The notes beneath the pieces were generated by a model. That model was not told the DNA's origin and made no database searches. It saw only the letters and a program-made list of their open reading frames with translations. DNA of 64,000 bases. It comes from Brachionus manjavacas. Lineage: Eukaryota > Rotifera > Eurotatoria > Ploima > Brachionidae. Shown here piece by piece: positions 54,657-64,000 of the stretch; position 1 is the first letter of the stretch; the number at the start of each line of letters is the position of its first letter. A program made the position numbers and the translations under genes. Location of the stretch: assembly GCA_019054805.1 (NCBI GenBank), contig JAHQIY010000043.1:1-64000 (forward strand), written 5' to 3'.

Positions 54657-55835
54657 TTACAAGAAGCTTTTGAACAGCATTACAATGTAATCCCATAGGC
54701 GGCTGAATAGGCTACCTTCTTCCACATCTTCTAGAGCAAGAAGTGGGTACTCTGCAATATCTTCACCTTCTAGTTGATAGTATAGCTTACCAACTACGTC
54801 ACCTTTCATAATTGGGGCTTCTAGCTCTTTTTCAAGGATGAAGCTTGCCTTAAGGTTTTTCGCTTGGCCGCGAGGTAGTGTTACATAGGTATCTTGGTCA
54901 AGACCTAGCGCAACCGTATCTTTGTTACCCATCCAGATCTTTTCTTCAACGAAGGTTTCGCCGGCTTTGTGAGGAGCAACGGTTTCGAAGAAACGGAAAC
55001 CGTAGCTCAGAAGCTTTTTGCTTTCAGATTTACGTGCATTCGCATTTTTAGTTCCCATAACTACCGCAACTAGGCGCATTTTGCCTTCTGTTGCTGAGCT
55101 AACTAGGCTGTAACCTGCGTTGCTCGTGTGTCCAGTTTTGATACCGTCAACGTTCATGCTCTTATCCCAAAGCAGACCGTTACGGTTGTATTGGGTGATT
55201 CCGTTGTAAGTGAACTTTTTATCTGAATAGATTCGATACTCGTCTGGCACGTCACGGATCAGTGCGCTACCTAGTAAAGCCATATCGTAAGGCGTTGAGT
55301 ATAGGTTCGGGTTATCTAGACCATGCACGTTAGCAAAGTGCGTGTCTTTCATGCCGATAGTGTCTGCCCAAGCGTTCATAAGGTCGACAAATGCGTCTTC
55401 TGAACCTGCAATGTGTTCTGCCATGGCAACACAAGCATCGTTACCAGACTGAACAATGATACCGCGGTTTAAGTCTTCTACTTTTACCGTAGTACCGACT
55501 TCGATAAACATCTTTGAAGAATCAGGGAAGTTTTTCGCCCAAGCGTTTTTACTGATAGTAACATCATCTTGAAGTGAAATGTTGCCACGCTCTAATTCTT
55601 GGCCGATGACATAACTGGTCATCATCTTAGTCAAACTTGCTGGAGATAACTTAGTGTTCATCTCTTTTTCAGCAAGTACTTTACCTGAATGGTAATCCAT
55701 CAATACGTAGCCTTTAGCTGCGATTTGAGGTGCGTCAGGAACCACAATTGGTGATGCGAATGCAGAAGATGCGAAAGTTGCAGAAAGCGCAATAGAAGAC
55801 GCAAAAGCTGATTTAATTAGCGTTGTTTTTTTCAT
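54657..55835 (-). CDS. dacA: D-alanyl-D-alanine carboxypeptidase (PBP5/6 type)
   Basis: DacA trims the terminal D-Ala from peptidoglycan pentapeptides. The 392-residue protein has a signal peptide ending AFA-SPIV (about residue 27), the catalytic SPASLTK with Ser67 and Lys70 as SxxK, SGN in VQSGNDAC, and KTG in DGIKTGHTSNAG. The C-terminal amphipathic helix LFSRLWDYIVMLFKSFL anchors it to the inner membrane. Confidence 0.97.
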   Translation of the reverse strand: MKKTTLIKSAFASSIALSATFASSAFASPIVVPDAPQIAAKGYVLMDYHSGKVLAEKEMNTKLSPASLTKMMTSYVIGQELERGNISLQDDVTISKNAWAKNFPDSSKMFIEVGTTVKVEDLNRGIIVQSGNDACVAMAEHIAGSEDAFVDLMNAWADTIGMKDTHFANVHGLDNPNLYSTPYDMALLGSALIRDVPDEYRIYSDKKFTYNGITQYNRNGLLWDKSMNVDGIKTGHTSNAGYSLVSSATEGKMRLVAVVMGTKNANARKSESKKLLSYGFRFFETVAPHKAGETFVEEKIWMGNKDTVALGLDQDTYVTLPRGQAKNLKASFILEKELEAPIMKGDVVGKLYYQLEGEDIAEYPLLALEDVEEGSLFSRLWDYIVMLFKSFL

Positions 55836-55925
55836 ATTGACTACAGAATTATCGTTTACTGTCCATATCTTAACAGAATCAATCTCTCAAGCCAGTGTAG
55901 GTGTTTGGATACACTGGATTGAGGA

Positions 55926-56708
55926 CTAGTGGGATTTTATGAAAGCACTGGTGTAACCCAAGTCTTTCACTTGCTCAAGTGCTTTTTGGCTATGCATATA
56001 GTCGCTAAATGGGCCTAAAAACACTCGGTGAAGCTTGTCGCCAGAACTGACATAACTCTTAACCGAAAGTTTTTGACTCAAATCTTGCGCTAAAGTTTCA
56101 ACTCGGTCTTGATGTTGTGATGAAGCTACCTGAACAACAAACTTTGGCAAGGCTTCTTGTTTGTGTGCTTGAGTCGGTCTGTCGACAGTAATCACTTCAA
56201 TGGCAACGTTGGCGGTGCCGGTGCGAATGACATCGAGTTTTAGCGCCGCCGCGTAGCTAAGGTCAATGATTCGCCCTTCATGAAAAGGACCACGGTCATT
56301 GACTCGGACAATGGCAGTTTTGCCGTTATCCTTGTTAGTGACTTTGACATAGCTCGGAATCGGCAGCTCTTTATGCGCAGCCGACATTGAGTACATGTCA
56401 TAGATTTCACCGTTAGAGGTTAAGTGGCCGTGGAATTTCTTGCCGTACCAAGAGGCGATACCTTGTTGTTGAAAGCCTTTTGGCTCTTTTATGATGGTGT
56501 AATCTTTACCTCTTAAGGTGTAATTACTATTCCCCCCAAGGCTGTACGATTCATACATAGGTGTGGCATCTTCAATATGCTCAACACTGATTGGCGCATC
56601 AGGGGCAATGTCGTCGTCAATGGTGTAGCGCTTTGACGGTGCTGAAGAGCAGCCAGCCAAGATCAGGCTAGTGGCTGCTGCTGTGAGCAATAATTGCTTG
56701 TTTATCAT
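55926..56708 (-). CDS. rlpA: Septal ring lytic transglycosylase RlpA
   Basis: RlpA is a lipoprotein acting on denuded glycan strands at the septum. The 260 residues contain a signal peptide with lipobox LILAGC (Cys near 20), a double-psi beta barrel with GIASWYGKKFHGHLTSNGE and AHKELPIPSYVKVTN, RVNDRGPFHEGRIIDLS, and a C-terminal SPOR domain (about 187-260) that binds septal peptidoglycan. The start abuts the rodA stop with no gap. Confidence 0.95.
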   Translation of the reverse strand: MINKQLLLTAAATSLILAGCSSAPSKRYTIDDDIAPDAPISVEHIEDATPMYESYSLGGNSNYTLRGKDYTIIKEPKGFQQQGIASWYGKKFHGHLTSNGEIYDMYSMSAAHKELPIPSYVKVTNKDNGKTAIVRVNDRGPFHEGRIIDLSYAAALKLDVIRTGTANVAIEVITVDRPTQAHKQEALPKFVVQVASSQHQDRVETLAQDLSQKLSVKSYVSSGDKLHRVFLGPFSDYMHSQKALEQVKDLGYTSAFIKSH

Positions 56709-57830
56709 TTATATTGCCTTAGAGAATGCTTTTCTATGGGTATGGATCGACATCAAAATGCCAAAGCCTGCCATGAGGGTCACCATTGAGGTACCGCCAT
56801 AGCTAATAAGAGGCAGTGGAACACCTACGACGGGTAATATGCCACTTACCATGCCGATGTTGACAAAAACATAGACGAAGAAGCTGAGAACGATACTGCC
56901 CGCCATCATACGACCAAATGCCGTTTGAGCTTTACTTGCGAGCACAAGTCCACGTCCAATGATAAATAGGTAGAGGCTAAGGAGAATAAGGATACCAATC
57001 AGTCCCCATTCTTCTGCTATCACTGCGAAAATAAAGTCGGTGTGGCGTTCAGGTAGAAACTCCAACTGGGATTGCGTCCCTTGAAGCCAGCCCTTTCCAG
57101 AAATACCGCCTGAGCCTATAGCGATTTTGCTCTGGATAATATGGTAACCCGCACCCAGAGGATCGGATTCTGGGTTAAACAGAGTCCTCACGCGAACTTT
57201 CTGATACTCACGCATCAAGAAGAACCACAGAATAGGGAGGAAAGCACCTAATCCACAAGCTGCAGCAAAGATGATTTTCCAGCTAATACCCGCTAAGAAA
57301 ATAACGAAGATTCCCGATGCGGCAATAAGGATTGAAGTACCTAAATCTGGCTGCTTCGCAATCAAGATGGTTGGGACGAACACCATCACCAACGACATGA
57401 CTAGAGTTTGGAAAGTCGGCGGCAGAGGGCGTTTACCAATGTAGCGCGCAATCATTAATGGCACCGCGAGCTTTAATAGCTCGGAGGGCTGAAAGCGAAC
57501 AAAACCTAAGTTTAACCAACGCTGTGCTCCTTTGGAGGCTTCACCAAAGAACAGTACGCCGAGTAGCAAAACAACGCCACCGACAAACATTAGGGGCGCA
57601 AGAGCCTCATAGGTTCGAGGTGGAATTTGAGCGAGGATTAGCATGACACCAAGTGAAAGTGCCATACGCATCGCTTGTCTGTCCATCATGGCTAAACTCT
57701 GTCCGCTCGCGCTGTACATTACGACGAGTCCAAAGCCCATCAGGACTAATATTCCCAATAATAGAGGGAGATCGAGGTGGAAGCGTTCAAACAGAGCGCG
57801 GTTTTGACCAGTTGCTGGGTTCAAATCCAT
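56709..57830 (-). CDS. rodA: Rod shape-determining protein RodA (SEDS glycosyltransferase)
   Basis: RodA polymerises peptidoglycan strands for elongation together with PBP2. The 373-residue membrane protein has about ten helices. SEDS motifs include [29 protein letters not shown], and the C-terminal [16 protein letters not shown]. It lies 2 bp after mrdA, its partner, so stoichiometric production is expected. Confidence 0.97.
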   Translation of the reverse strand: MDLNPATGQNRALFERFHLDLPLLLGILVLMGFGLVVMYSASGQSLAMMDRQAMRMALSLGVMLILAQIPPRTYEALAPLMFVGGVVLLLGVLFFGEASKGAQRWLNLGFVRFQPSELLKLAVPLMIARYIGKRPLPPTFQTLVMSLVMVFVPTILIAKQPDLGTSILIAASGIFVIFLAGISWKIIFAAACGLGAFLPILWFFLMREYQKVRVRTLFNPESDPLGAGYHIIQSKIAIGSGGISGKGWLQGTQSQLEFLPERHTDFIFAVIAEEWGLIGILILLSLYLFIIGRGLVLASKAQTAFGRMMAGSIVLSFFVYVFVNIGMVSGILPVVGVPLPLISYGGTSMVTLMAGFGILMSIHTHRKAFSKAI

Positions 57831-57832
57831 GG

Positions 57833-59719
57833 TTATTTCGCCTCTTCATTATCTACGAGAACATGATCAAATATTCTTCTTACTACAGGAGCCGCCTGAG
57901 AAGAACCGCCACCGGCATTTTCTAGAACGATAGTGACGATTAGCTCTGGATCTTCAATCGGAGCGAAGCCAGTAAATAGAGCGTGATCGCGTAGGTGCTC
58001 TGCAATTTCATCGGCGTTGTATTCTTCGTCTTCGCCGAGACCAAAGACCTGAGCTGTTCCCGACTTTCCTCCACTCATATAAGGCGTTTTGTAAAACGCC
58101 CTACGTGCCGTTCCCTTTTTGCCATGGTTTGCTAAGCGCATGCCTTCAATGGATAAGTCCCAAAAGCGATCTTTCACGCCTTCAATCGGAGGATAGGTAT
58201 ATGTTTCTAATGTAGACAGCTCGTGCTTATCGAACTTTTCACCATTAACTATGGTCGCCCTGAGAAGGTGCGGTGCAACGCGCGTTCCTCGGTTAACCAA
58301 AACAGACGTCGCTTTGGCTATCTGCATTGGTGTCGCAGTCCAATAGCCTTGCCCAATACCAACAGGAATCGTGTCACCTTGATACCATGGCACACGGTGG
58401 CGAGCCATTTTCCATTCACGGGTTGGCATATTGGCTTTGCTCTCTTCGTGGATATCAATGCCCGTATAGTCTCCAAAACCAAACATCATCATCCAACGAG
58501 ATATACGGTCAATGCCCATGTCATAAGCGATTTGATAGTAGAAGGTATCGACAGATTCCTCGATCGACTTAACGATATCCACTTTGCCATGTCCCCAACG
58601 TAACCAGTCGCGGAAAGGTCTTGTTTTTGAGTTTGGTATTCTCCAATAACCCGGGTCGTTACGCGTTGTATAAGGCGTGATAACCCCTTCTTCCAAAGCT
58701 GCCACAGCCATAAACGGTTTGATGGTTGAGGCCGGAGGATAAATACCAAGCGTCGCGCGGTTAACCAGTGGACGGTTTTTGTCGTTTAAGAGAGCACTAT
58801 AGGCCTTACCCGAAATACCATGTACAAACGCATTAGGATCGTAGCTTGGGCTCGATACCATTGCTAAAACACCATTGTCTTTAGGATCTAAAACAATTGC
58901 GCTGCCACGACGATCGGCAAGCAGTTCATGAATATAGAGCTGTAAATCAATATCGAGGTTTAAAACGATATCTTTGCCTGGTACAGGAGGTTCATATTTA
59001 AGCGTTCGAATCACTCGGCCTCGGCTGTTTACTTCAACTTCTTGGTAGCCAGCGGTTCCATGCAGTAAGTCTTCGTAGAAGCGTTCAATACCTAGCTTAC
59101 CGATGTCACGTGTCGCTTGATAGTTTGCTTCTTTTTCTTCACGGATCAGGCGTTGAATGTCTCGGTCATTGATTCGAGAGACATAGCCAATCACATGAGT
59201 AAGTACTTCACCATAAGGGTAGTGACGCTTAAGGGCGGCATTTATCGATACCCCAGGGAAGTTGTGCTGATTGACCGAGAACTTCGCTGCCTGTTCTTGA
59301 GTCAACTGAGTCAGGATAGGGACGGATTTAAAGCGACGTGTCTGACGACGTTCACGCTTAAAACGTTCTATCTGCTCGGGGGTAATGGTTAGGATCTCTT
59401 GTAGACGACGGATTGTGTCGTCCATGTCCTTAACTTTCTCTGGGGTGATCTCAAGACTAAACACTGGGCGGTTTTCTGCCAGTAGCTTGCCGTTGCGATC
59501 ATAGATCAGCCCGCGGTTAGGGGCGATAGGCACAACTTTAATGCGGTTGTCATTAGAGCGAGTTTTATAGTCTTGATATTGATTGATCTGGATGTTGTAT
59601 AGGTTGGTGATCAACACGCCAACTAATGCCACAATACCAATGAAAGCGACGATAGCACGACTTGTAAAAAGTCGTGCTTCTTCATGGTAATCCCTTATCC
59701 GGGTACGCTTCCTTAACAT
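57833..59719 (-). CDS. mrdA: Penicillin-binding protein 2
   Basis: PBP2 is the elongation-specific transpeptidase. The 628-residue protein has an N-terminal membrane helix (about 20-43), a dimerisation domain with [14 protein letters not shown], and a transpeptidase domain with the active-site SxxK at about Ser331 (PPASTIKPF), an SxD motif in SVDTFYY, and the KSGTAQ motif near residue 547. It forms an elongasome operon with rodA. Confidence 0.97.
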   Translation of the reverse strand: MLRKRTRIRDYHEEARLFTSRAIVAFIGIVALVGVLITNLYNIQINQYQDYKTRSNDNRIKVVPIAPNRGLIYDRNGKLLAENRPVFSLEITPEKVKDMDDTIRRLQEILTITPEQIERFKRERRQTRRFKSVPILTQLTQEQAAKFSVNQHNFPGVSINAALKRHYPYGEVLTHVIGYVSRINDRDIQRLIREEKEANYQATRDIGKLGIERFYEDLLHGTAGYQEVEVNSRGRVIRTLKYEPPVPGKDIVLNLDIDLQLYIHELLADRRGSAIVLDPKDNGVLAMVSSPSYDPNAFVHGISGKAYSALLNDKNRPLVNRATLGIYPPASTIKPFMAVAALEEGVITPYTTRNDPGYWRIPNSKTRPFRDWLRWGHGKVDIVKSIEESVDTFYYQIAYDMGIDRISRWMMMFGFGDYTGIDIHEESKANMPTREWKMARHRVPWYQGDTIPVGIGQGYWTATPMQIAKATSVLVNRGTRVAPHLLRATIVNGEKFDKHELSTLETYTYPPIEGVKDRFWDLSIEGMRLANHGKKGTARRAFYKTPYMSGGKSGTAQVFGLGEDEEYNADEIAEHLRDHALFTGFAPIEDPELIVTIVLENAGGGSSQAAPVVRRIFDHVLVDNEEAK

Positions 59720-59725
59720 TAATCG

Positions 59726-60196
59726 TTATTCTCGATGGTAAGGGTGGTTAGCAGTGATGCTCCACGCTCTATATAAACTCTCAGCCATGACAATGCGTAC
59801 TAATGGGTGAGGCAAAGTTAATGCTGATAAAGACCAGCTTTGATCGGCTGCGGCTTTACATGCTGGGGCGAGACCTTCAGGACCACCGATTAGAATCGAC
59901 ACATCTCTTCCGTCCAGCTTCCAGCTCTCTAGTTGCTGCGCTAATTGCGGGGTATCCCACTTTTTGCCAGGGATGTCGAGAGTAACAATTCGATTGCCTT
60001 TTGGCACGGCCGCCAACATGGCTTCGCCTTCTTTTTGCAGAATTCTTGCAATATCGGCATTTTTTCCGCGTTTCCCGGCGCTTATTTCGACAAGCTCAAG
60101 TGGCATATCATGAGGAAAGCGGCGGCGATACTCTTGGAAGCCTTCTTCGACCCACTTGGGCATCTTGGTTCCAACGGCAACGAGCTGTATTTTCAT
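59726..60196 (-). CDS. rlmH: 23S rRNA (pseudouridine1915-N3)-methyltransferase RlmH
   Basis: RlmH methylates pseudouridine 1915 of 23S rRNA in the assembled ribosome. The 156-residue SPOUT protein has [23 protein letters not shown] and [20 protein letters not shown], with the deep-knot SAM site. It is between mrdA (6 bp) and rsfS (3 bp), the standard order. Confidence 0.97.
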   Translation of the reverse strand: MKIQLVAVGTKMPKWVEEGFQEYRRRFPHDMPLELVEISAGKRGKNADIARILQKEGEAMLAAVPKGNRIVTLDIPGKKWDTPQLAQQLESWKLDGRDVSILIGGPEGLAPACKAAADQSWSLSALTLPHPLVRIVMAESLYRAWSITANHPYHRE

Positions 60197-60199
60197 CGC

Positions 60200-60517
60200 T
60201 TAGCCCCAAAGCTTTTCCAGTTGGTAAAGCTGACGATGCTCTTCTTGCATCACATGAACAATAGTGCTGCCCATATCTACTACGACCCATTCGCCTTCGG
60301 CTTCACCGTCAATACCTAGTGGCTCCAGACCTGCTAGTTTTGATTCTTTAGCAACATGCTCGGCGATAGAAACAACGTGGCGCTTTGATGTGCCAGTACA
60401 AACGATCATGAAGTCTGTAATACTTGATTTGCCCTGAACATCGATGGTTTTGATATCTTGAGCTTTCATGTCGTCAGCTTTGTCAGCAAGGAAGTTGTTT
60501 AACTCTTCAAATTGCAA
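60200..60517 (-). CDS. rsfS: Ribosomal silencing factor RsfS
   Basis: RsfS binds L14 and blocks subunit joining in starvation. I chose the TTG at 60517 because it gives 105 residues (same as E. coli) and an AGGA site lies about 7 bp upstream; the ATGs at 60550 and 60544 would add an N-terminal tail that the family lacks. Motifs are [19 protein letters not shown] and [19 protein letters not shown]. Confidence 0.93.
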   Translation of the reverse strand: MQFEELNNFLADKADDMKAQDIKTIDVQGKSSITDFMIVCTGTSKRHVVSIAEHVAKESKLAGLEPLGIDGEAEGEWVVVDMGSTIVHVMQEEHRQLYQLEKLWG

Positions 60518-60589
60518 GGTGTTGTCCTCGTTGGTGTTGTGCATATACATAGGGTTGATTGTTTGCGGCGGCGAAGTATATCACGCTTT

Positions 60590-61603
60590 TTAAAGCTTCA
60601 CTTGCGGCAAGCAAATCTCAGTACTCAACTGGTGTAATAGTGGCCAGCTAGACTGGTCGTATTGTGTTTTTACCAATAGCTCGATTTTTGCGAGCAACTG
60701 GAGAAGCTGCATGATTTTTGCGGGCTGCAAGCGGTTTAAAGCTGACGAGTACAGTGGGCGTTTTGATTGCCAAATACGGTAGCTTTCAAAAACTTGGCCA
60801 ATGGGCTTAGTTTTCATTTGGGTCGCCATGTTAAGAAGCTGAGTGAGCTCTTTTTGTATCGTACGCGCTAATATAACGCTCTCAACTCCTTCCGCTTCAA
60901 GTTGGCGTAATATACGTTGTGAGCGCTTGGCCTTGCCCGCTAATAAGGCATCTACCCAATGAAAAGCGGTGAAGTGGTTGTGGCGGCTGAGAGATTCCTC
61001 TAAACGTACCAAATTCAATACGCCATCAGGGTAGAGTAATGCGAGCTTTTCGAGGCTTTGAGTCAAAGCAAACAGGTTGCCCTCATGCCATTGGGCGAGC
61101 ATCTGTACCGCTTCTTGATCTGGCTTAAGGTTGAGTGCTCGGCAACGCGCTTGGACGAATTGCGGCAATCTTTGGATATCAGGTGTTAAGCAATTCACCC
61201 AACAACCTTGGGCAGACAGCGCTTTAAACCATTTTGCGTTTTCTTGAGCTTTGGTCAGTTTGCTACCAATGACAACTAACAACACATCGCTATGAATCAA
61301 TTTAGCAACAGCAACTAGCTCTTTAGCGATCGCGGCATTGACTCCTGACTCAGGCAGTTCCAGTTCAATGACTTGTCTGGCTGAAAACAAGCTCATGGCC
61401 TGACAACTGTCATAAACAAGATTCCAGTCAAATGAACTATCGATAGCAAAGCGGTGTCTTTCTTCGAATCCTTGTGCAAAGGCGGCTTTTTGAATCGACT
61501 GGCGAGACTCTTGAATGAGGAGTGGTTCGTTGCCAAAGATAAGGTAAGTAGGGTGGAGCTGCTTGTTAAGCTGCTCCACTAAACGGTCGGCGAAGATTCG
61601 CAT
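60590..61603 (-). CDS. holA: DNA polymerase III delta subunit
   Basis: HolA is the wrench of the clamp loader that opens the beta ring. The 337-residue protein has the AAA+-like fold with HPTYLIFGNEPLLIQESRQ at the N-terminus, the clamp-binding segment around SLFSARQVIELELPE, and a helical collar domain. It lies 8 bp after lptE. Confidence 0.95.
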   Translation of the reverse strand: MRIFADRLVEQLNKQLHPTYLIFGNEPLLIQESRQSIQKAAFAQGFEERHRFAIDSSFDWNLVYDSCQAMSLFSARQVIELELPESGVNAAIAKELVAVAKLIHSDVLLVVIGSKLTKAQENAKWFKALSAQGCWVNCLTPDIQRLPQFVQARCRALNLKPDQEAVQMLAQWHEGNLFALTQSLEKLALLYPDGVLNLVRLEESLSRHNHFTAFHWVDALLAGKAKRSQRILRQLEAEGVESVILARTIQKELTQLLNMATQMKTKPIGQVFESYRIWQSKRPLYSSALNRLQPAKIMQLLQLLAKIELLVKTQYDQSSWPLLHQLSTEICLPQVKL

Positions 61604-61611
61604 AATGGTAA

Positions 61612-62259
61612 TTAGTTAGCTGGGACTTCAGAAGTGACGTTACCCTGAGCATCTTCAGCGTAAAATGTTTTCACGCGGTATTGCTCTTCTTCCACTTTGA
61701 GTAAAGCTTCTTGTTCTTCTTCCAATAGCTCGTTTGCTTCGATGTCTGCTTTCAAGCGAGCCATTTGACGAATGATCTGTGAAGCGGCTAGCTTACGCAT
61801 TTCATCTTCAATCATGTCTCGTTCTACCGACTTAGCAAGTGCGGTTAACGGGTTATCTAGGTAGCTACGCGTTACGCTGGTAGAGAATGTCTTTGAGCCT
61901 AGCTCTGGAACCGTTACGCGGTAAGAGGCTCGGAAGGTAAGCTCGATTTCCGCTGCACGAGTGTTTTGGTAAAGCGATAGTGTACGCTCACCCACACCTT
62001 CGCTAAGTAGGTGTAAGTTAGGAATGTTAGCGGCTGGCGGAACGACATCAATTTCGCTCATACGCAGTTGCCCTTTCATCATACGTGTAAAGCTGCTGTA
62101 TCGGTCGTAGCTGGTAAGAGACATGGTTTCTAACTCTTCAGGAACCGAGTAGTCACCACGTAGATGGAAACCACAAGCAGACAATAAACTTGCCATGAGA
62201 ACAACACTGGTGAGTTTTACAGAAGAAAATGAAATAAGGCGCGACGCACTACGAAACAT
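61612..62259 (-). CDS. lptE: LPS assembly lipoprotein LptE
   Basis: LptE plugs the LptD barrel that places LPS in the outer leaflet. The 215 residues include a signal peptide and lipobox LLSAC followed by GFHLRGDYSVPEEL, the family hallmark. The C-terminus is extended and acidic (about 175-215, rich in E). It connects to the lipid A genes at the left of the window functionally, not physically. Confidence 0.94.
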   Translation of the reverse strand: MFRSASRLISFSSVKLTSVVLMASLLSACGFHLRGDYSVPEELETMSLTSYDRYSSFTRMMKGQLRMSEIDVVPPAANIPNLHLLSEGVGERTLSLYQNTRAAEIELTFRASYRVTVPELGSKTFSTSVTRSYLDNPLTALAKSVERDMIEDEMRKLAASQIIRQMARLKADIEANELLEEEQEALLKVEEEQYRVKTFYAEDAQGNVTSEVPAN

Positions 62260-62286
62260 GGATTTAGGGCTCTCGATTATTGGAAT

Positions 62287-62366
62287 ACTTATCTTAGGGT
62301 TCTAATACCTAGAATAGCTGATAAAACACTAAGATAAGTAAAGCAGGGTAACAATATACCCTGCTT
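62287..62366 (-). terminator. Twin hairpins between leuS and lptE
   Basis: Two perfect inverted repeats stand in the 126-bp gap: AAGCAGGGTA/TACCCTGCTT (62341-62366) and ACTTATCTTAG/CTAAGATAAGT (62287-62339). Neither has a long T-run. They may form an attenuator or a processing site. Confidence 0.55.
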
Positions 62367-62385
62367 ATGACTTAAGAAGCGACGA

Positions 62386-64000
62386 TTAGTTCGCAACAAT
62401 GTTTAGAAGTTTACCCGGTACGTAAATCACTTTACGAATCGTTTTATCTTCTGTGAACTTAGTAACGTTTTCATCGTTTAGACCTAAAGCTTCAATATCT
62501 TCTTTAGAGATATCCGCCGGTACAGTCAGTTTCGCACGTAGCTTGCCGTTTACTTGAACGATGATCAGCTTCTCGTCTTCAACCAGTGCTTTCTCATCGT
62601 GCGTTGGCCATGCCGCGTTGTCGATATCTTCTTGACCCAACGCTGTCCACATTTCGAATGAGATGTGCGGAGTGATTGGGTAAAGCATTGCAACAACTGC
62701 TTTTAGCGCTTCATCAAGGATTGCACGATCTTGCGCTGATTCTTGAGGCGCTTTCGCTAGCTTGTTCATCAGTTCCATGATTGCTGCGATTGCTGTGTTG
62801 AACGTTTGACGACGAGCGATATCGTCAGTCACTTTGGCGATAGTCTTGTGAACGTCACGGCGAAGTGCTTTTTGGTCGCCAGACAGTGCAGATGCGTCAA
62901 CAGCTTCTGCAGCACCTTTCGATGCGTGCTCGTTAACAAGTTTCCAAACACGTTTTAGGAAGCGGTTAGCACCTTCTACGCCAGACTCTTGCCACTCAAG
63001 CGTCATGTCTGCAGGTGATGCAAACATCATAAATAGACGTACTGTGTCAGCACCGTACTTGTCTACCATCTCTTGTGGGTCGATACCGTTGTTCTTCGAC
63101 TTAGACATCTTGATCATGCCTGAGTGTGTTACGTCACGACCTTCGTTGTCTTTAGCCGAAGTGATGCGGCCTTTACCGTCACGCTCTACAGCAACGTCAG
63201 TTGGAGCAACCCACTCTTTACCGCCTTTGTCGTTCTCGTGGTAGAACGCATCTGCTAGTACCATGCCTTGACATAGTAGCTGCTTGAACGGCTCGTCAGA
63301 CGTTACGTAACCTGCGTCACGTAGTAGTTTGTGGAAGAAACGAGAGTACAGTAGGTGCATACAAGCGTGCTCGATACCACCGATGTACTGGTCTACTGGT
63401 AGCCAGTAGTTCGCTTTTTCTGGATCTAGAATGTCATCAGCTTGTGGTGAACAGTAACGTGCGTAGTACCAAGAAGATTCCATGAAGGTATCAAACGTAT
63501 CTGTCTCACGTAGAGCAGGCTCGCCGTTAAATGTTGTCTTCGCCCACTCTTTATCAGCTTTAATTGGGCTTGTTACGCCGTCCATGACCACGTCTTCAGG
63601 AAGAATCACTGGTAGTTGGTCAGCTGGTACTGGGTGAACTTCACCATCTTCAGTGGTTACCATTGGGATTGGTGCGCCCCAGTAACGTTGACGAGATACA
63701 CCCCAGTCACGTAGACGGAAGTTAACTGTCTTAGTGCCTTTGCCTTCTGCTTCTAGCTTGGCTGCGATTGCATCGAATGCTGCTTGGAATTCAAGACCGT
63801 CGAACTCACCTGAATCGAACAGTACGCCTTTCTCGGTGTACGCTTCTTCAGAGATGTTCAGCTCGCTTTCGTCAGCAGGCTTGATCACAGGTACGATATC
63901 TAGACCGTACTTAGTTGCGAATTCATAGTCACGTTGATCGTGTGCAGGTACTGCCATTACAGCACCTGTACCGTAGTCCATCAGTACGAAGTTAGCGACG
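62386..64000 (-). CDS. leuS: Leucyl-tRNA synthetase (5' end outside window)
   Basis: LeuS charges tRNA-Leu. About 538 C-terminal residues are visible; the class I HIGH motif is outside the window. The start of the visible part belongs to the editing domain ([20 protein letters not shown]), followed by the catalytic continuation with the KMSKS loop ([14 protein letters not shown]) and the anticodon-binding and C-terminal domains. It precedes lptE and holA as in E. coli. Confidence 0.97.
   Translation of the reverse strand, partial: VANFVLMDYGTGAVMAVPAHDQRDYEFATKYGLDIVPVIKPADESELNISEEAYTEKGVLFDSGEFDGLEFQAAFDAIAAKLEAEGKGTKTVNFRLRDWGVSRQRYWGAPIPMVTTEDGEVHPVPADQLPVILPEDVVMDGVTSPIKADKEWAKTTFNGEPALRETDTFDTFMESSWYYARYCSPQADDILDPEKANYWLPVDQYIGGIEHACMHLLYSRFFHKLLRDAGYVTSDEPFKQLLCQGMVLADAFYHENDKGGKEWVAPTDVAVERDGKGRITSAKDNEGRDVTHSGMIKMSKSKNNGIDPQEMVDKYGADTVRLFMMFASPADMTLEWQESGVEGANRFLKRVWKLVNEHASKGAAEAVDASALSGDQKALRRDVHKTIAKVTDDIARRQTFNTAIAAIMELMNKLAKAPQESAQDRAILDEALKAVVAMLYPITPHISFEMWTALGQEDIDNAAWPTHDEKALVEDEKLIIVQVNGKLRAKLTVPADISKEDIEALGLNDENVTKFTEDKTIRKVIYVPGKLLNIVAN

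Overview
The window is a gene-dense gammaproteobacterial chromosome segment. Its content and order point to Vibrio or a close relative: the dxr-rseP-bamA-skp-lpxDA-fabZ-lpxB-rnhB-dnaE-accA-tilS string, a fadE-gmhA-yafJ block, trehalose treRBC beside metNIQ-gmhB, a VexGH-like RND pump, tandem tRNA-Tyr genes and the glyA/lipA-to-leuS block. Species cannot be fixed from the sequence alone. Nearly all genes are housekeeping. Accessory material is limited to a dead IS3-type insertion sequence, several intergenic repeat elements and a few transport genes.

Layout. (1) 1-15600, plus strand: isoprenoid synthesis (dxr, truncated by the window edge), sigma-E signalling protease rseP, outer-membrane assembly (bamA, skp), lipid A synthesis (lpxD, lpxA, lpxB) with fabZ, then rnhB, dnaE, accA and tilS. 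(2) 15600-23700: small cytochrome c, glnB, a YafD-like phosphodiesterase-fold protein, then YIP1/mltD/gloB on the minus strand, yafS, rnhA/dnaQ divergent, and an uncharacterised TIGR03503-like membrane-anchored protein. (3) 23800-30900: fadE with an upstream FadR-like operator, gmhA, yafJ, then a repeat-marked junction to proS and trmO. (4) 30900-35800: zinc-independent ribosomal protein paralogues rpmE2-rpmJ2 behind Fur-like and Zur-like sites, an AbgT-family transporter, the decayed IS, and an orphan solute-binding protein. (5) 35800-44000: metNIQ with MetJ boxes, gmhB, a MliC-like lysozyme-inhibitor lipoprotein, and treR-treB-treC with two TreR-like operators. (6) 44000-50100: a 163-bp terminal-inverted-repeat element, three identical tRNA-Tyr genes, an RND efflux pair, a second GC-rich repeat element and yitT with an 8-bp tandem array touching its stop codon. 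(7) 50300-64000: glyA with a PurR box, a small lipoprotein, then a minus-strand envelope/lipoate block lipA-lipB-ybeD-dacA-rlpA-rodA-mrdA-rlmH-rsfS-holA-lptE-leuS (leuS truncated by the window edge).

No phage, CRISPR array, rRNA, integron or novel defence locus was found. The most informative non-gene signals are the metabolite-responsive operators that fit their target genes (FadR/fadE, MetJ/metN, TreR/treB, PurR/glyA, Zur/rpmE2), two families of intergenic inverted-repeat elements each present twice, and two short tandem arrays likely to vary in length. All calls are by eye; no database search was run.
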